Assembly (NCBI GenBank): GCA_015099395.1
Contig: AP024096.1
Location: 2,232,001 to 2,296,000 of the forward strand
Reading direction: 5' to 3'
Origin: Ktedonobacteria bacterium brp13
GTDB lineage: Bacteria; Chloroflexota; Ktedonobacteria; Ktedonobacterales; Ktedonobacteraceae
DNA length: 64,000 nucleotides
Position 1 is the first letter of the stretch. Each line of letters starts with the position of its first letter. The position numbers and the translations under genes are program-made. This document shows positions 55,382 to 64,000 of the stretch, piece after piece. The notes below the pieces were generated by a model, which was given only the letters and a program-made list of their open reading frames with translations, made no database searches and was not told the origin of the DNA.

Positions 55382-56233
55382 TCAGGACTTCAGGAATTTC
55401 ATCAGGTCAGAGTTGAACTGATCTTTGTGCGTAGTGGTGAGGCCATGGGGCGCACCCGGATACACCTTGAGGGTTGCATTCTTGACGATCTTCGAGGAGA
55501 GGCGGGCTGAATCATCGATCGGTACGATCTGGTCGTCGTCACCATGGATGATCAGAGTCGGAACGTCGATCTTCTTGAGGTCTTCTGTGAGATCGGTCTC
55601 GGAGAAGGCCTTAACGCAATCGTATGCGCCTTTAATACCAATCTGCATCGACCACATCCAGAAGGCATCCAGAATACCTTGCGAAACTTTGGAGCCCGAT
55701 CTGTTAGCATTGTAGAAGGGCTTGCTAAGATCCTTGTAGTACTGCGAGCGATCCGTAATGACACCATGACGAATTTCGTCGAACACTTCCATTGGCAGAC
55801 CACCTGGATTCGCGGACGTCTTTAGCATGAGCGGCGGCACCGCGCCCACGAGCAGGACCTTGGAAACACGCGAGGTGCCGTGACGACCAATGTAGCGCGT
55901 CACCTCACCGCCTCCGGTGGAATGTCCGACCAGCACCACATTTTTCAGATTCAGCGTATCGAGGAGCGACGCGAGATCGTCGGCATAGGTGTCCATGTTG
56001 TTGCCATCCCATGTCTGGCTGGATCGTCCACCGCCGCGACGATCATGAGCGATCCCACGGAAACCACTGGAGGCCACAAAGTCCATCTGGTCGTCCCACA
56101 CATCCGCAGTGAGCGGCCAACCGTGACTAAAGACAACAGGTTGTCCAGTTCCCCAATCTTTGTAAAAGATTGTCGCGCCATCCTTTGCGGTAATGGTGTC
56201 CTTCATCCTACCCTTTGTAGCGGCTGTGCTCAT
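55382..56233 (-). CDS. Alpha/beta hydrolase, non-heme chloroperoxidase/arylesterase type
   Basis: A 283-residue cytoplasmic hydrolase close to the non-heme haloperoxidase/arylesterase group. [16 protein letters not shown] (oxyanion), [30 protein letters not shown] nucleophile elbow (Ser about 108), Asp in [12 protein letters not shown] and His in YPGAPHGL give a full triad. The family shows esterase or perhydrolase activity on small esters. GGAAGG precedes the ATG at eight bases. Single gene. Confidence 0.88.
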   Translation of the reverse strand: MSTAATKGRMKDTITAKDGATIFYKDWGTGQPVVFSHGWPLTADVWDDQMDFVASSGFRGIAHDRRGGGRSSQTWDGNNMDTYADDLASLLDTLNLKNVVLVGHSTGGGEVTRYIGRHGTSRVSKVLLVGAVPPLMLKTSANPGGLPMEVFDEIRHGVITDRSQYYKDLSKPFYNANRSGSKVSQGILDAFWMWSMQIGIKGAYDCVKAFSETDLTEDLKKIDVPTLIIHGDDDQIVPIDDSARLSSKIVKNATLKVYPGAPHGLTTTHKDQFNSDLMKFLKS

Positions 56234-56509
56234 GGCATGAACCTTCCTTTCATTAAAAGCATGTTCTACTCAATACACCGCAAACAATCGAATTGCTCAA
56301 AGACGATTTTCCTCAGTCTGAACACGCCAGGGACAACCACAAAGTTACTGACCACTACAAGCAAAATCACGCATTACTCATTACTAAAATGGGAGCACCT
56401 ACTTTATCGCTCTAGCTGAGATAGTGCGTAAAGTAGTGCTAAAAGCGCCTGCATATATAACTATTCTTCATATCTTTCATTCCTTGCCGGAGTATATTTT
56501 ATTGTAGAC

Positions 56510-56538
56510 TTGACTCCTATAAAATTATATATTATGAA
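56510..56538 (+). promoter_or_regulatory. Possible promoter of the four-helix membrane protein
   Basis: TTGACT (56510-56515), 17-base spacer, TATGAA (56533-56538). The rest of the 406-base gap 56234-56639 is AT-rich with nothing else notable. Confidence 0.45.
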
Positions 56539-56639
56539 ATAACTACACGCCTCTCTAGTTATCTCAACAATCATTGTAACAATTATAGCGCTTGTAAGCA
56601 GTAGATTAGAGCTTCACACCACAAACCCTGGAGGGTAAT

Positions 56640-57062
56640 ATGCACGAGCCAATCGCGCAAGTATCACGATCCCGACCAACTGGCGTCTCAGTTATCGCTA
56701 CGCTTGCCTGGATTTACGGAGGCCTCATTATCGTTGTCGCACTCCTCGGTTTTCTAGGACTGGGTATCGCGGGACATCACATACCAGGAGTCCTCGATGC
56801 GCTCGCTATCACGCTACTCGTCGTTACATTGATTATTGGTGTTGCAGCATTAGTTGTTGGTTGGGGGCTCTGGACGCTCAAGCGCTGGGCATTCTGGGCA
56901 ACAGCCATCGTCGTCATTATCGGTATTGTTGATCATCTTATCGGCTTAATTACCCGTCAGACCGCTACTGTCTCCAGCATTCTAGATCTCATCATAGCCG
57001 TCATCGTCCTTGCCTACCTGTTTGGAGACCCGAACGTACGAGAAGCATTTCGCATCCGATGA
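56640..57062 (+). CDS. Four-helix membrane protein
   Basis: A hydrophobic 140-residue protein, not assigned to a named family. Four predicted membrane helices (about 20-46, 52-76, 84-106, 112-130), with a DUF2127-like layout: short polar N-terminus SRSRPTGVSVIATLAWIYGG, GLWTLKRWAFWATAI between helices 2 and 3, and a charged C-terminus. GGAGGG lies six bases before the ATG. Single gene. Confidence 0.65.
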   Translation: MHEPIAQVSRSRPTGVSVIATLAWIYGGLIIVVALLGFLGLGIAGHHIPGVLDALAITLLVVTLIIGVAALVVGWGLWTLKRWAFWATAIVVIIGIVDHLIGLITRQTATVSSILDLIIAVIVLAYLFGDPNVREAFRIR

Positions 57063-57078
57063 CAGAGGTGCTAGCTCA

Positions 57079-57135
57079 CTAAGTACAATCACACAAAGAT
57101 TGCCGGGCATTTGATGCTGATGTGATTGTACTTAG
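57079..57135 (+). terminator. Hairpin after the four-helix protein
   Basis: CTAAGTACAATCACA (57079-57093) and its exact complement (57121-57135), 27-base loop. No T-run; it may act on either of the convergent genes. Confidence 0.55.
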
Positions 57136-57182
57136 TACGTTGGTGGGAACCGTCGTGGAGAGCGGTTACCCCAACTGCAGCT

Positions 57183-57596
57183 TCACTTTTTAGCCTTTTT
57201 CTTTTCGTCACTCGATTTAGTAAGTTGATTGAAAGAAGCATTGATAGAACCAATCAAAATACAGATCGCGATCCAGGCATAGGCCAGTCCAATACCAGCC
57301 CCGTTCCCTAATCCTAAAGCAAGTGCAACAACTAAGGCAATAAATAGAGGCACTAATACGCTTATGGAGACAATTGCCAGTGCTAGACGATAACGTAATA
57401 TGGTTCGATGCTCCAGCAACCATTCATCTTTCAATTCTGCTTTCATTTTACGCACCAACACGGTTGCAAATTGCTCATCCTCATCAACATCCAATTTTTG
57501 TCCTGACGACGAAGGTGCATGTAACGCCTCAGGGTCATAACCCCGATAGCTCTGTTCCCACTGTTCCTGTTGGCCTTCTGCCGGCATCTGCTGCAT
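57183..57596 (-). CDS. Hypothetical membrane protein with two helices
   Basis: Not recognised. 137 residues: a polar, Gln/Glu-rich N-terminus (about 1-65), a pair of membrane helices (about 72-96 and 101-118), and a Lys-rich tail (KKKAKK). AAAGGA precedes the ATG at eight bases. It lies between convergent genes and has its own transcription unit. Confidence 0.6.
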   Translation of the reverse strand: MQQMPAEGQQEQWEQSYRGYDPEALHAPSSSGQKLDVDEDEQFATVLVRKMKAELKDEWLLEHRTILRYRLALAIVSISVLVPLFIALVVALALGLGNGAGIGLAYAWIAICILIGSINASFNQLTKSSDEKKKAKK

Positions 57597-57682
57597 TGTA
57601 AGAGTCCTTTCTCATAGAGAGATGTATGTTGCCTTTATAAAGACGTATACTTTGCTTTTATATTCAATGTCCATATAAAGAG

Positions 57683-57716
57683 AAATGCTGCCTCCGGTAG
57701 AAGAGAGGTAGCATTT
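57683..57716 (-). terminator. Terminator of the phosphoesterase gene
   Basis: A 12-bp stem with one G-T pair (AAATGCTGCCTC/GAGGTAGCATTT), followed on the minus strand by CTCTTTAT. Confidence 0.65.
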
Positions 57717-57745
57717 GTGTTCACCGGTTTTGTTTTACAACAATT

Positions 57746-58522
57746 TTACTGTTTTGCCCAGGGTGGAACAACTTCACCATGCATAAAACGTGATAAGAAG
57801 ACCGTAGCAGGATGTTTGACAGCGTGTAATTGTGTAATGACAGCCTCATAATCATAGGGGACGTAACGCAATTGCACTGTGTGACCGGTCTCATCAGCTT
57901 CCAGGAGCGCGTAGGTGGCTTCCAGACGTGAACGCATAGGGTTGCTCACACTGCCAAGATTGAAGACACGGATCTGATCTACGGTACGATCGAGCGGCAC
58001 ATGTGTATGCCCAACAACAATCAGATCGGCATCAGCAGTTGCTACCATTGAGCGCAGTTCGTCATCGCTCAATAGCGGGATGATACCTGGTCCATCATTC
58101 AAAGATGGAGCTACATGTATGCCCAACAGGCGCGTTCCATCCGGCAATGTGAGTCGTAGCTCTAATGGCAATTGCTGGTACCAGTCTAACCAGCCGCCGG
58201 CACGAATCTGTCCTTGCATCCAGGCCAGACATGTTGCCATCATCCATAAAGATGGGACCAGTTCCGGATGCTTTTGAGCCTGCTCTATCGTTGGCCCCGG
58301 ACACTCACCCGTAAGCAGATAGCGATCGTGATTGCCCTGGACAAACTGTGCATTGGGCAGGCTCGCTATCTTCTCGACGACACCCACAGGATCATAGCCC
58401 ATAGCGGAGAAGTCACCTAATAGCCAGTAACCATCCACACCACCCTGCTCTCTAATATCCGCCAATACAGCATCTAACGCGATCGTATTTCCATGAATGT
58501 CAGAGATAAGAGCTAAACGCAT
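57746..58522 (-). CDS. Calcineurin-like metallophosphoesterase
   Basis: A 258-residue phosphoesterase of the YfcE/MJ0936-like family using two metals. Visible ligands: DIHGN (residues 8-12), GDFSAMGYD (GD motif), GNHD, a His in LLGIHVAP and GHTH. The C-terminal part adds a dimerisation-like segment. The substrate, often a phosphodiester or protein phosphate, is unknown. GGAG precedes the ATG at eight bases. A single gene bordering the repeat cluster. Confidence 0.85.
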   Translation of the reverse strand: MRLALISDIHGNTIALDAVLADIREQGGVDGYWLLGDFSAMGYDPVGVVEKIASLPNAQFVQGNHDRYLLTGECPGPTIEQAQKHPELVPSLWMMATCLAWMQGQIRAGGWLDWYQQLPLELRLTLPDGTRLLGIHVAPSLNDGPGIIPLLSDDELRSMVATADADLIVVGHTHVPLDRTVDQIRVFNLGSVSNPMRSRLEATYALLEADETGHTVQLRYVPYDYEAVITQLHAVKHPATVFLSRFMHGEVVPPWAKQ

Positions 58523-58714
58523 GCCTATTTCTCCTGCCAGTATTGTTTTTCACACAATCGCAACAAAAATGTAAGAGAAGAGTTACATAATAGGAGCTAC
58601 TATTTATGATATCACACCACAAATCTGCTGGACGCTCCTCCTTGCGGACTCATCTACATAGATATTTTTGCATCTCTACAGGTGATGACTATTTTTATCT
58701 ATAATAGAGATAGT

Positions 58715-59845
58715 ATGAACTATACAGGCAATAAAGGTTTATAAAACTTACCACCCTATCTGAGGGGGATTTCACTTTGGCGATAGAGGGGAGTAAATCG
58801 CTAGCAATCATCTGTAATCCTCGATTATAGGATAGCTGCCATAGAATAGTAATCGAGAGCATAAGTGGAGGATTGACTCCCCCCGATAGCTACGGCTATA
58901 TTCCCCCTCAAAGAGCTCACCGGGATAGGTTTTTTGGCCTATCCCAGTGAGACTCAACGAATGAGATACATGCTACTATCCACTTACTATACATATCACA
59001 TAGGGTAAATGCATATACCGCTATCGACTGAAAACTACCCAAAAACTCGTCCCCCTCTTTGAGGGGGGAGATAGCTTTAGCTATCGGGGGGAGCCATCCT
59101 TGCCTTATGCTCTCGATGACTATTCTACGCCAGCTATCTCTTTCATACTGAGATTTACTCATCGAGAATGACAGACTATGAAGGCAAAATCGCCAGATAG
59201 CGTTTAATGAGAGATTGCAACGTATTCGAGGATTTACTCCCCCCGATAGCTAAAGCTATCTCCCTCTCAAAGAGGGTGACAAGAGTTTTATGATACTTTA
59301 CAGGCTATAGTGAACATTATTAACAAGCGACGGGGTGCATTCGTCATGGCATCCACCTTTCTCCATCGGCCTGGGATGCGGCCTCATTGCATATCCCACA
59401 AAAAACCTATCCCGGTGAGCCTCTCTGAGGGGGGACAGCCGCGTTAGCAGCAGGGAGAGTAAAATGATATAAATACCCTGTAATTCTCAATTATAGGCCA
59501 CAGAGACTAAAATAATATTTAGCGTAGAATGATAGTGAGCAGCATAAGTGAAAGATAGCTCCCCCCGATAGCTAAAGCTATCTCCCCCCTCAAAGAGGGG
59601 GACAAGGGCTTAAGTGCACTATACAGGCAATAGTGAACGTTATTGGCAAGTGACATGACGCATTTGTCATGACGTCCCATCTATCTCCATTAGCCTGGAA
59701 GGCGGTTTCATGGCCTATTTCCAAAAAACCTATCCCGGTGAGCCCTCAAAGACCATCATGAAAAAGGTTCACCACCCAGGATGAAAACGCCGTTTTCAGA
59801 AGAGAGGGAGGCAGGGGTTTTAGCGACTCTACAGGCGATAGCCAT
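58715..59845. repeat. Largest intergenic repeat cluster
   Basis: It holds, in order: a diverged border (58720), a module B core variant (58877-58916) running into module C (58915-58956), module A (59030-59209, core 59051-59093), a module B variant (59237-59277), module D copy (59324-59421), a GC-variant core (about 59424-59457), module B (59495-59640, core 59559-59601), and a diverged module D (59647-59810). Border motifs ACAGGCTATAGTGAAC (59300) and ACAGGCAATAGTGAAC (59623) close the units. No gene is supported here. Confidence 0.85.
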
Positions 59846-59883
59846 CATTGTATGATAATAGAGATGTTTCATGTTATAGTTTT

Positions 59884-59936
59884 CCAGCCTGTCTCGCACG
59901 TACCTTAAGTACTTTTGTACATGCGAGACAGGCTGG
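59884..59936. terminator. Long hairpin after pnp
   Basis: A 15-bp perfect stem (CCAGCCTGTCTCGCA and complement) extended by four more pairs after one mismatch. It lies 22 bases beyond the pnp stop. No T-run follows on the minus strand, so mRNA 3' protection is as likely as termination. Confidence 0.6.
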
Positions 59937-59958
59937 ATATGATGGTACTATTGGTATG

Positions 59959-62289
59959 CTACGAGCTACGATCGGGAGATGCTTCTCCACGATCCTCACG
60001 CGGAGGGAGCATTCCTCCACGGTCACGATCTCCATAGTTACCACGTGGTGCACCTCCGCGGTCTCCATAGCCATTATTACGTGGACCACCACGATCTCCA
60101 TATCCTCCACGATCTCCATAGCCACCATTGTTACGTGGACCGCCACGAGGGGAACGAGACATACGCTCACGAGCAAGCTCTTCAGCTGACGGCATCTCAC
60201 CACTCAATGCAGCTTTCCGCGAGAGATTGATACGGCCCTGGTCATCGACCTCGATCACCATGACAGTCACTTCGTCACCGATCGAGACGACCTCCTCTGG
60301 GCGAGCAATGGGGGTATCAGACAACTGCGATGTGCGCACCAGCCCGTCTTTGCCAGGTAGAATCTCGACAAAGCAGCCGAACTCAACAAGACGTACGACC
60401 GTGCCGGTAAAGATCTGACCAGGGTCTACAGCACCGGTCAGGCCACGAATAGTGTTGATCGCCAGTTGCATCTCCTCGCTGGAGGTTGCAAGCACTGAGA
60501 CAATACCCTCATCACCAATATCAATCTTGGTATTGGTGTCATGCTGAAGCTTGCGAATCGTCTTACCACCCGTACCAATGACCGCACCGATCTTGTCAGA
60601 ATTGATCTTGAACTGCTGCATACGCGGTGCATAGGGCGAGAGCTCTTCACGCGGCGTCGCAATCGTGTCTAGCATCTGCTCCATGATATACATACGACCC
60701 TCACGAGCCTGCTCAAGCGCGCTGGCCATGATCTCGTAGGTGATACCTTTGACCTTGATATCCATCTGTAGCGCAGTGACACCATCAGCAGTACCAGCGA
60801 CCTTGAAGTCCATGTCGCCAAGCGCATCCTCGATACCCTGAATGTCCGACATCACAGCCCACTTGCCAGCACGCTCACCTTCGCCTGTGATCAGACCCAT
60901 CGCGACACCCGCAACAGGTGCGAGAATAGGAACGCCAGCATCCATCAAGGCTAATGTCGAGCCACAGACAGAACCCATGGAGGTTGAACCGTTCGATGAG
61001 AGGACATCAGAGACGACGCGGATCGCATACGGAAAGCTTTCACGCGGCGGAATAACGGCCTCTAAAGCACGCTCAGCCAACGCACCATGCCCTATCTCAC
61101 GGCGTCCAGGACCACGCATCGGTTTGGCTTCACCGGTTGAATAGGGAGGGAAGTTGTAGTGGTGTAGATAATGTTTGCCTTCACCTGTAGTCAGACCCGA
61201 AGGGGAGAGTTCATCACCAGGCGAGCCCAACGTCGCAACGCTCAAGACCTGCGTCTGTCCACGCTGGAAAAGGCCAGAACCATGGACACGTGGCAATAAG
61301 CCAACATCACAGGAGATAGGACGGATAGTGGTCATATCACGACCATCTAGACGCGCTCCATGATCCAGAATGTTATTGCGCACGTAGGTCTTCAGTTCCT
61401 TCTCATAGAAACCGATCACCTCTTTGAGACGCTCAGCATACCCTTCACTGAAAGCAGCGACCAGTTCATCCTGCACCTTGCTTAAAGCAGTTGTACGCGC
61501 CATCTTATCAGGATCACTCAACGCAACAGAGAAACGAGGAACAAGAAAATTGGTAATCTTCGCATGCAATTCCTCATCGCTAGCAGCAGGCGTAAAAGGA
61601 CGCTTGGCAACATTGACCAGGCGACCAAGCTCCTCTTGCAACTTGACCAGGTCTTGTAACGCCTCTTGCCCAAATTTGACCGCCTCCAGCATGAGATCCT
61701 CAGGCAGTTCCTTCGCGCCAGCCTCAACCATCATGACCGCATCAGCAGTACCAGCAATCGTCAGGTCCAGTTTGCTTTGCTCCATCTGCGAAATCAACGG
61801 ATTGATCACAAATTGACCATCGATATATCCCACACGTACAGCACCTACAGGACCAGCAAAAGGGATATCAGAAGTAGTTACCGCAGCCGAAGCGCCAATA
61901 ATACTCATAATATCGTAATCATTCTCTCCATCAAAAGAGAGAATCGTAATCACGACCTGCACATCGTTGCGATACCCTTTGGGAAACAGCGGGCGTAATG
62001 GACGATCGGTCAGGCGAGCAGACAGAATAGCATGCACCGGAGCCTTTGCTTCACGACGCGTCATCATCCCAGTAGGGATCTTACCTGCGGCATACATACG
62101 CTCTTCAACATCAACGGTCAATGGAAAAAAATCAATGCCTTCACGTGGTTCATTACTGCCAACCGCAGTAGCCAGAATCTCGGTATCACCATACCGTACC
62201 AGGACCGCACCACTACTCTGCTCTGCCACACGGCCACTCTCGATGGTTAATAGTCTACCGCCGATAACCGCTTCTTGACGGTGTATCAT
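59959..62289 (-). CDS. pnp: Polynucleotide phosphorylase with an RGG-like tail
   Basis: The phosphorolytic 3'-5' exoribonuclease of RNA turnover, 776 residues. Two RNase PH domains (about 10-230 and 310-545, the second with GRRE and the catalytic-site Asp region SDVLSSNGSTSMGSVCG), an alpha linker, KH (about 553-612, IGAVIGTGGKTIRKL) and S1 (about 620-690). After residue 710 the chain ends in an Arg/Gly tail with repeated GYGDRGG and PRNNG units, an RNA-binding style extension. GGAGGA five bases before the ATG. rpsO is not in the window. Confidence 0.95.
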   Translation of the reverse strand: MIHRQEAVIGGRLLTIESGRVAEQSSGAVLVRYGDTEILATAVGSNEPREGIDFFPLTVDVEERMYAAGKIPTGMMTRREAKAPVHAILSARLTDRPLRPLFPKGYRNDVQVVITILSFDGENDYDIMSIIGASAAVTTSDIPFAGPVGAVRVGYIDGQFVINPLISQMEQSKLDLTIAGTADAVMMVEAGAKELPEDLMLEAVKFGQEALQDLVKLQEELGRLVNVAKRPFTPAASDEELHAKITNFLVPRFSVALSDPDKMARTTALSKVQDELVAAFSEGYAERLKEVIGFYEKELKTYVRNNILDHGARLDGRDMTTIRPISCDVGLLPRVHGSGLFQRGQTQVLSVATLGSPGDELSPSGLTTGEGKHYLHHYNFPPYSTGEAKPMRGPGRREIGHGALAERALEAVIPPRESFPYAIRVVSDVLSSNGSTSMGSVCGSTLALMDAGVPILAPVAGVAMGLITGEGERAGKWAVMSDIQGIEDALGDMDFKVAGTADGVTALQMDIKVKGITYEIMASALEQAREGRMYIMEQMLDTIATPREELSPYAPRMQQFKINSDKIGAVIGTGGKTIRKLQHDTNTKIDIGDEGIVSVLATSSEEMQLAINTIRGLTGAVDPGQIFTGTVVRLVEFGCFVEILPGKDGLVRTSQLSDTPIARPEEVVSIGDEVTVMVIEVDDQGRINLSRKAALSGEMPSAEELARERMSRSPRGGPRNNGGYGDRGGYGDRGGPRNNGYGDRGGAPRGNYGDRDRGGMLPPREDRGEASPDRSS

Positions 62290-62568
62290 TTTTCCTCCTA
62301 CGCACAGCATTCACGTTCATTGCTTGCTCTGATCAGCGATAACATGTGTGCGCCAGCGTCCTTCTCTGTTATAAAACAAAAAGTAAGTGTAACGCAGGAG
62401 GCTTCCAGAGCCACAAAAGCTCCTCCTAACGATCTACCTCCAAGTGTAGCACACGTAGATCATATGCTGCCATACAGCCTTGACATGAAGACACAACGCA
62501 ACCGATACTGCAAAGAGTGACTATTCCCTGCACTGTATACTTGTGATAGAAGGAGGCAAAGAAAAAAC

Positions 62569-63000
62569 ATGCCCGAGAATACACAGATATCCGCTGAATG
62601 CCGAAAATTCCTGTTAGAAGAAGCTCGCACCGGTAAGCTCGCCACTGTACGTGCCGACGGTCGACCGCACATTGCCCCAATCTGGTTCGATCTAGAGGGG
62701 AATACCATCGTGTTTAATACTGGAACAGACTCAGTGAAAGCCAGGAATATACGCCACGATAAGCGCGTATCGTTCTGTGTCGACGACGAGAAACCACCCT
62801 TCTCATTTGCCATCATTGATGGGACAGCAGAACTGGTCGATGATCAAGAACACCTGCTGGCCTGGGCGACACGGCTGGCCGGTCGCTATATGGGTCAGGC
62901 ACGCGCCGCCGAGTATGGTAAACGCAACGCAGTACCAGGTGAATTGATTGTCCGTATCACGCCAACAAAGATACGCTTCGCAAAAGATATCGCCAATTGA
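62569..63000 (+). CDS. PPOX-class (F420- or flavin-dependent) oxidoreductase family protein
   Basis: A 143-residue split-barrel protein of the pyridoxamine-phosphate-oxidase-like superfamily. Typical segments: FLLEEARTGKLATVRADGRPHIAPIWF at the N-terminus and KARNIRHDKRVSFCVDDEKPPFSFAIIDGTAEL. These resemble the Rv1155-like F420-binding group found in Chloroflexota and Actinobacteria, but cofactor and substrate cannot be read. AGGAGG lies 11 bases before the ATG. It is divergent from pnp; the TnpB element begins directly at its stop codon. Confidence 0.8.
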   Translation: MPENTQISAECRKFLLEEARTGKLATVRADGRPHIAPIWFDLEGNTIVFNTGTDSVKARNIRHDKRVSFCVDDEKPPFSFAIIDGTAELVDDQEHLLAWATRLAGRYMGQARAAEYGKRNAVPGELIVRITPTKIRFAKDIAN

Positions 63001-64000
63001 CATCCGTCCTCTCCCCTGGCAGAAGCCAGGGGAAGATGCCAGCACTAAATTTAACACGGGAGCGAGAAGTCCCATCCCGTTTGAGGGGGTGGGATGAAAG
63101 CGACCCGCGCTCGCTTTGCTCTTTCCCTTCGCATTCTGACAGGGAGCGCGTCAAAACCGAGAGGCATGCGCATCTAGAGTTGGTATACCTCGTTTTACTA
63201 CCTTTACATACATGGTATGCTCTATCACATGAACACCGTGAAAATCTACCAACTGAATAGCCTGTCTCCTACCCACTACCAGCGTTTGCGCGCGGCGCAA
63301 CAAGAAGCGGCTCGGATCTGGAATAGGTGCATGGAACTCCATCGAGACGCCCGTCTGCAGCACGAGCCATGGCCGGGACGCGATGTGTTGCAAAAGGCGA
63401 CCAAAGGGCTCTTTGCGCTACATAGTCAATCTATTCAGATGGTGACGCATGCCTTCCTTGCCAACATTAACACCACCCAGCAACTGCGAAAAACGCACCC
63501 GCAGATGAGGATGCGCTACCCCTACAAAGAAAAGGCGTTTTACCCGGTGTCGTGGCCGGCACAAGCCGTATGCAAAGAGCCAGGTCGTGTGCTCCTTCCC
63601 ATGGGGCGCGGTCGTCCTTCGCTTGTGCTTCCGCTTGCGTTACCAGACACCAGCCGATCAGTCACACTGGTCTGGAACGACGGCTATGAGTTGCACGTGT
63701 GTGTCGAGATTCCACAAGAGGAACAAGCCCCTGGGGAGGTACATGCCACGGTGGATTTGGGTGAAATCCACCTGGCCGCGGTGACGACCACTACCAGCAA
63801 GGCGCTGATTGTGACCGGGCGTGGCATTCGTTCGCTCAAGAGACAACGCACCAAAGCGCTGGATCGCATGGCGAAAAAGCAGTCCCGCTGTACCAAACAT
63901 TCCCGCCGCTGGAAGAAACTGCAATCCGCGAAAACGAAACAGTCCCGACGAGCAGAGCGCCGTATCCGTGATCAACGACACCAGGCGACCCGCAAGGTGA
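63001..64000 (+). mobile_element. Left part of an IS200/IS605-type TnpB element
   Basis: A TnpB-coding element whose right end is beyond the window. The 228 bases before tnpB hold a perfect 9-bp hairpin with a four-base loop (63012-63033), a second palindromic segment (63075-63098, CATCCC/GGGATG) and no tnpA gene. Such subterminal hairpins are typical of IS605-family left ends. The exact left boundary is unsure. The rest of 63001-63228 holds no gene. Confidence 0.65.
63229..64000 (+). CDS. tnpB: TnpB RNA-guided nuclease, 3'-truncated by the window edge
   Basis: 257 residues are visible of a TnpB of normally about 400. The N-terminal WED/REC-like part has RVWNRC-type RIWNRCMELH, the region HSQSIQMVTHAFLANI, MRYPYKEKAFYPVSWPAQAV and GRGRPSLVLPLALP. 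The RuvC-I motif is VDLGEIHLAAV with catalytic Asp176. The DED zinc-finger half lies outside the window. The ATG at 63229 (MNTVKI) is chosen; 63217 is also in frame. There is no ribosome site, as is often the case in TnpB elements. Confidence 0.85.
   Translation, partial: MNTVKIYQLNSLSPTHYQRLRAAQQEAARIWNRCMELHRDARLQHEPWPGRDVLQKATKGLFALHSQSIQMVTHAFLANINTTQQLRKTHPQMRMRYPYKEKAFYPVSWPAQAVCKEPGRVLLPMGRGRPSLVLPLALPDTSRSVTLVWNDGYELHVCVEIPQEEQAPGEVHATVDLGEIHLAAVTTTTSKALIVTGRGIRSLKRQRTKALDRMAKKQSRCTKHSRRWKKLQSAKTKQSRRAERRIRDQRHQATRKV

Overview
The window reads as a chromosome segment of a filamentous, spore-forming soil bacterium of the Ktedonobacteria type (phylum Chloroflexota). This is an inference from the style of several proteins: a TnpB with the sequence style I associate with that class, MalT-like LuxR regulators, a large fused LivM, a P450, prokaryotic caspases and many insertion-sequence relics. 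No rRNA or tRNA was seen, so placement is by protein style only.

Layout. Positions 1-3000 are an accessory patch: a repeat-containing hypothetical protein, a stub of a transposase, and a tyrosine recombinase gene split by a 232-bp element with 41-bp perfect terminal inverted repeats. Positions 3050-8470 hold a probable potassium module: a KimA-type K+ importer and a universal stress protein on the minus strand, divergent from a second APC permease. Positions 8685-16421 hold a small WHxH-motif protein, a HAD-like protein, a 14-TM DHA2 drug pump with its own promoter and operator, a KdpE/KdpD-like two-component pair, and a beta-propeller-like lipoprotein. Positions 17690-23982 are a complete branched-chain amino acid ABC operon (livK-livH-livM-livG-livF, minus strand). 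Positions 25149-44417 are mostly housekeeping genes: CoaE, an ABC-F ATPase, PyrE, MarR plus hydrolase, a membrane MutS homologue, RluA, PAC2 and an acyl-CoA-synthetase-like protein. Among them sit a caspase-TPR-membrane protein and a multi-PAS kinase. Positions 44717-58522 include a nitroreductase, EamA exporter, nitronate monooxygenase, HtrA protease, a delimited IS630 element, a LuxR regulator next to an FAD monooxygenase and a P450, hydrolases and a phosphoesterase. Positions 59959-64000 carry PNPase with an RGG-like tail, a PPOX-fold protein and the left part of a TnpB element that runs off the window.

Non-coding structure. Long intergenic stretches (2862-2979, 16457-17235, 24500-25075, 58715-59845) are filled by one family of palindromic repeats built from a roughly 43-bp double-hairpin core and several associated modules. 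Direct repeats TCAAG-N6-TCAAG (11-bp period) lie upstream of the potassium-module genes and could be binding sites for an OmpR-family regulator such as the KdpE homologue at 12406-13113. Two genes (15045 and 41397) have strong sigma-70 promoters so close to the start codon that leaderless transcripts are expected.
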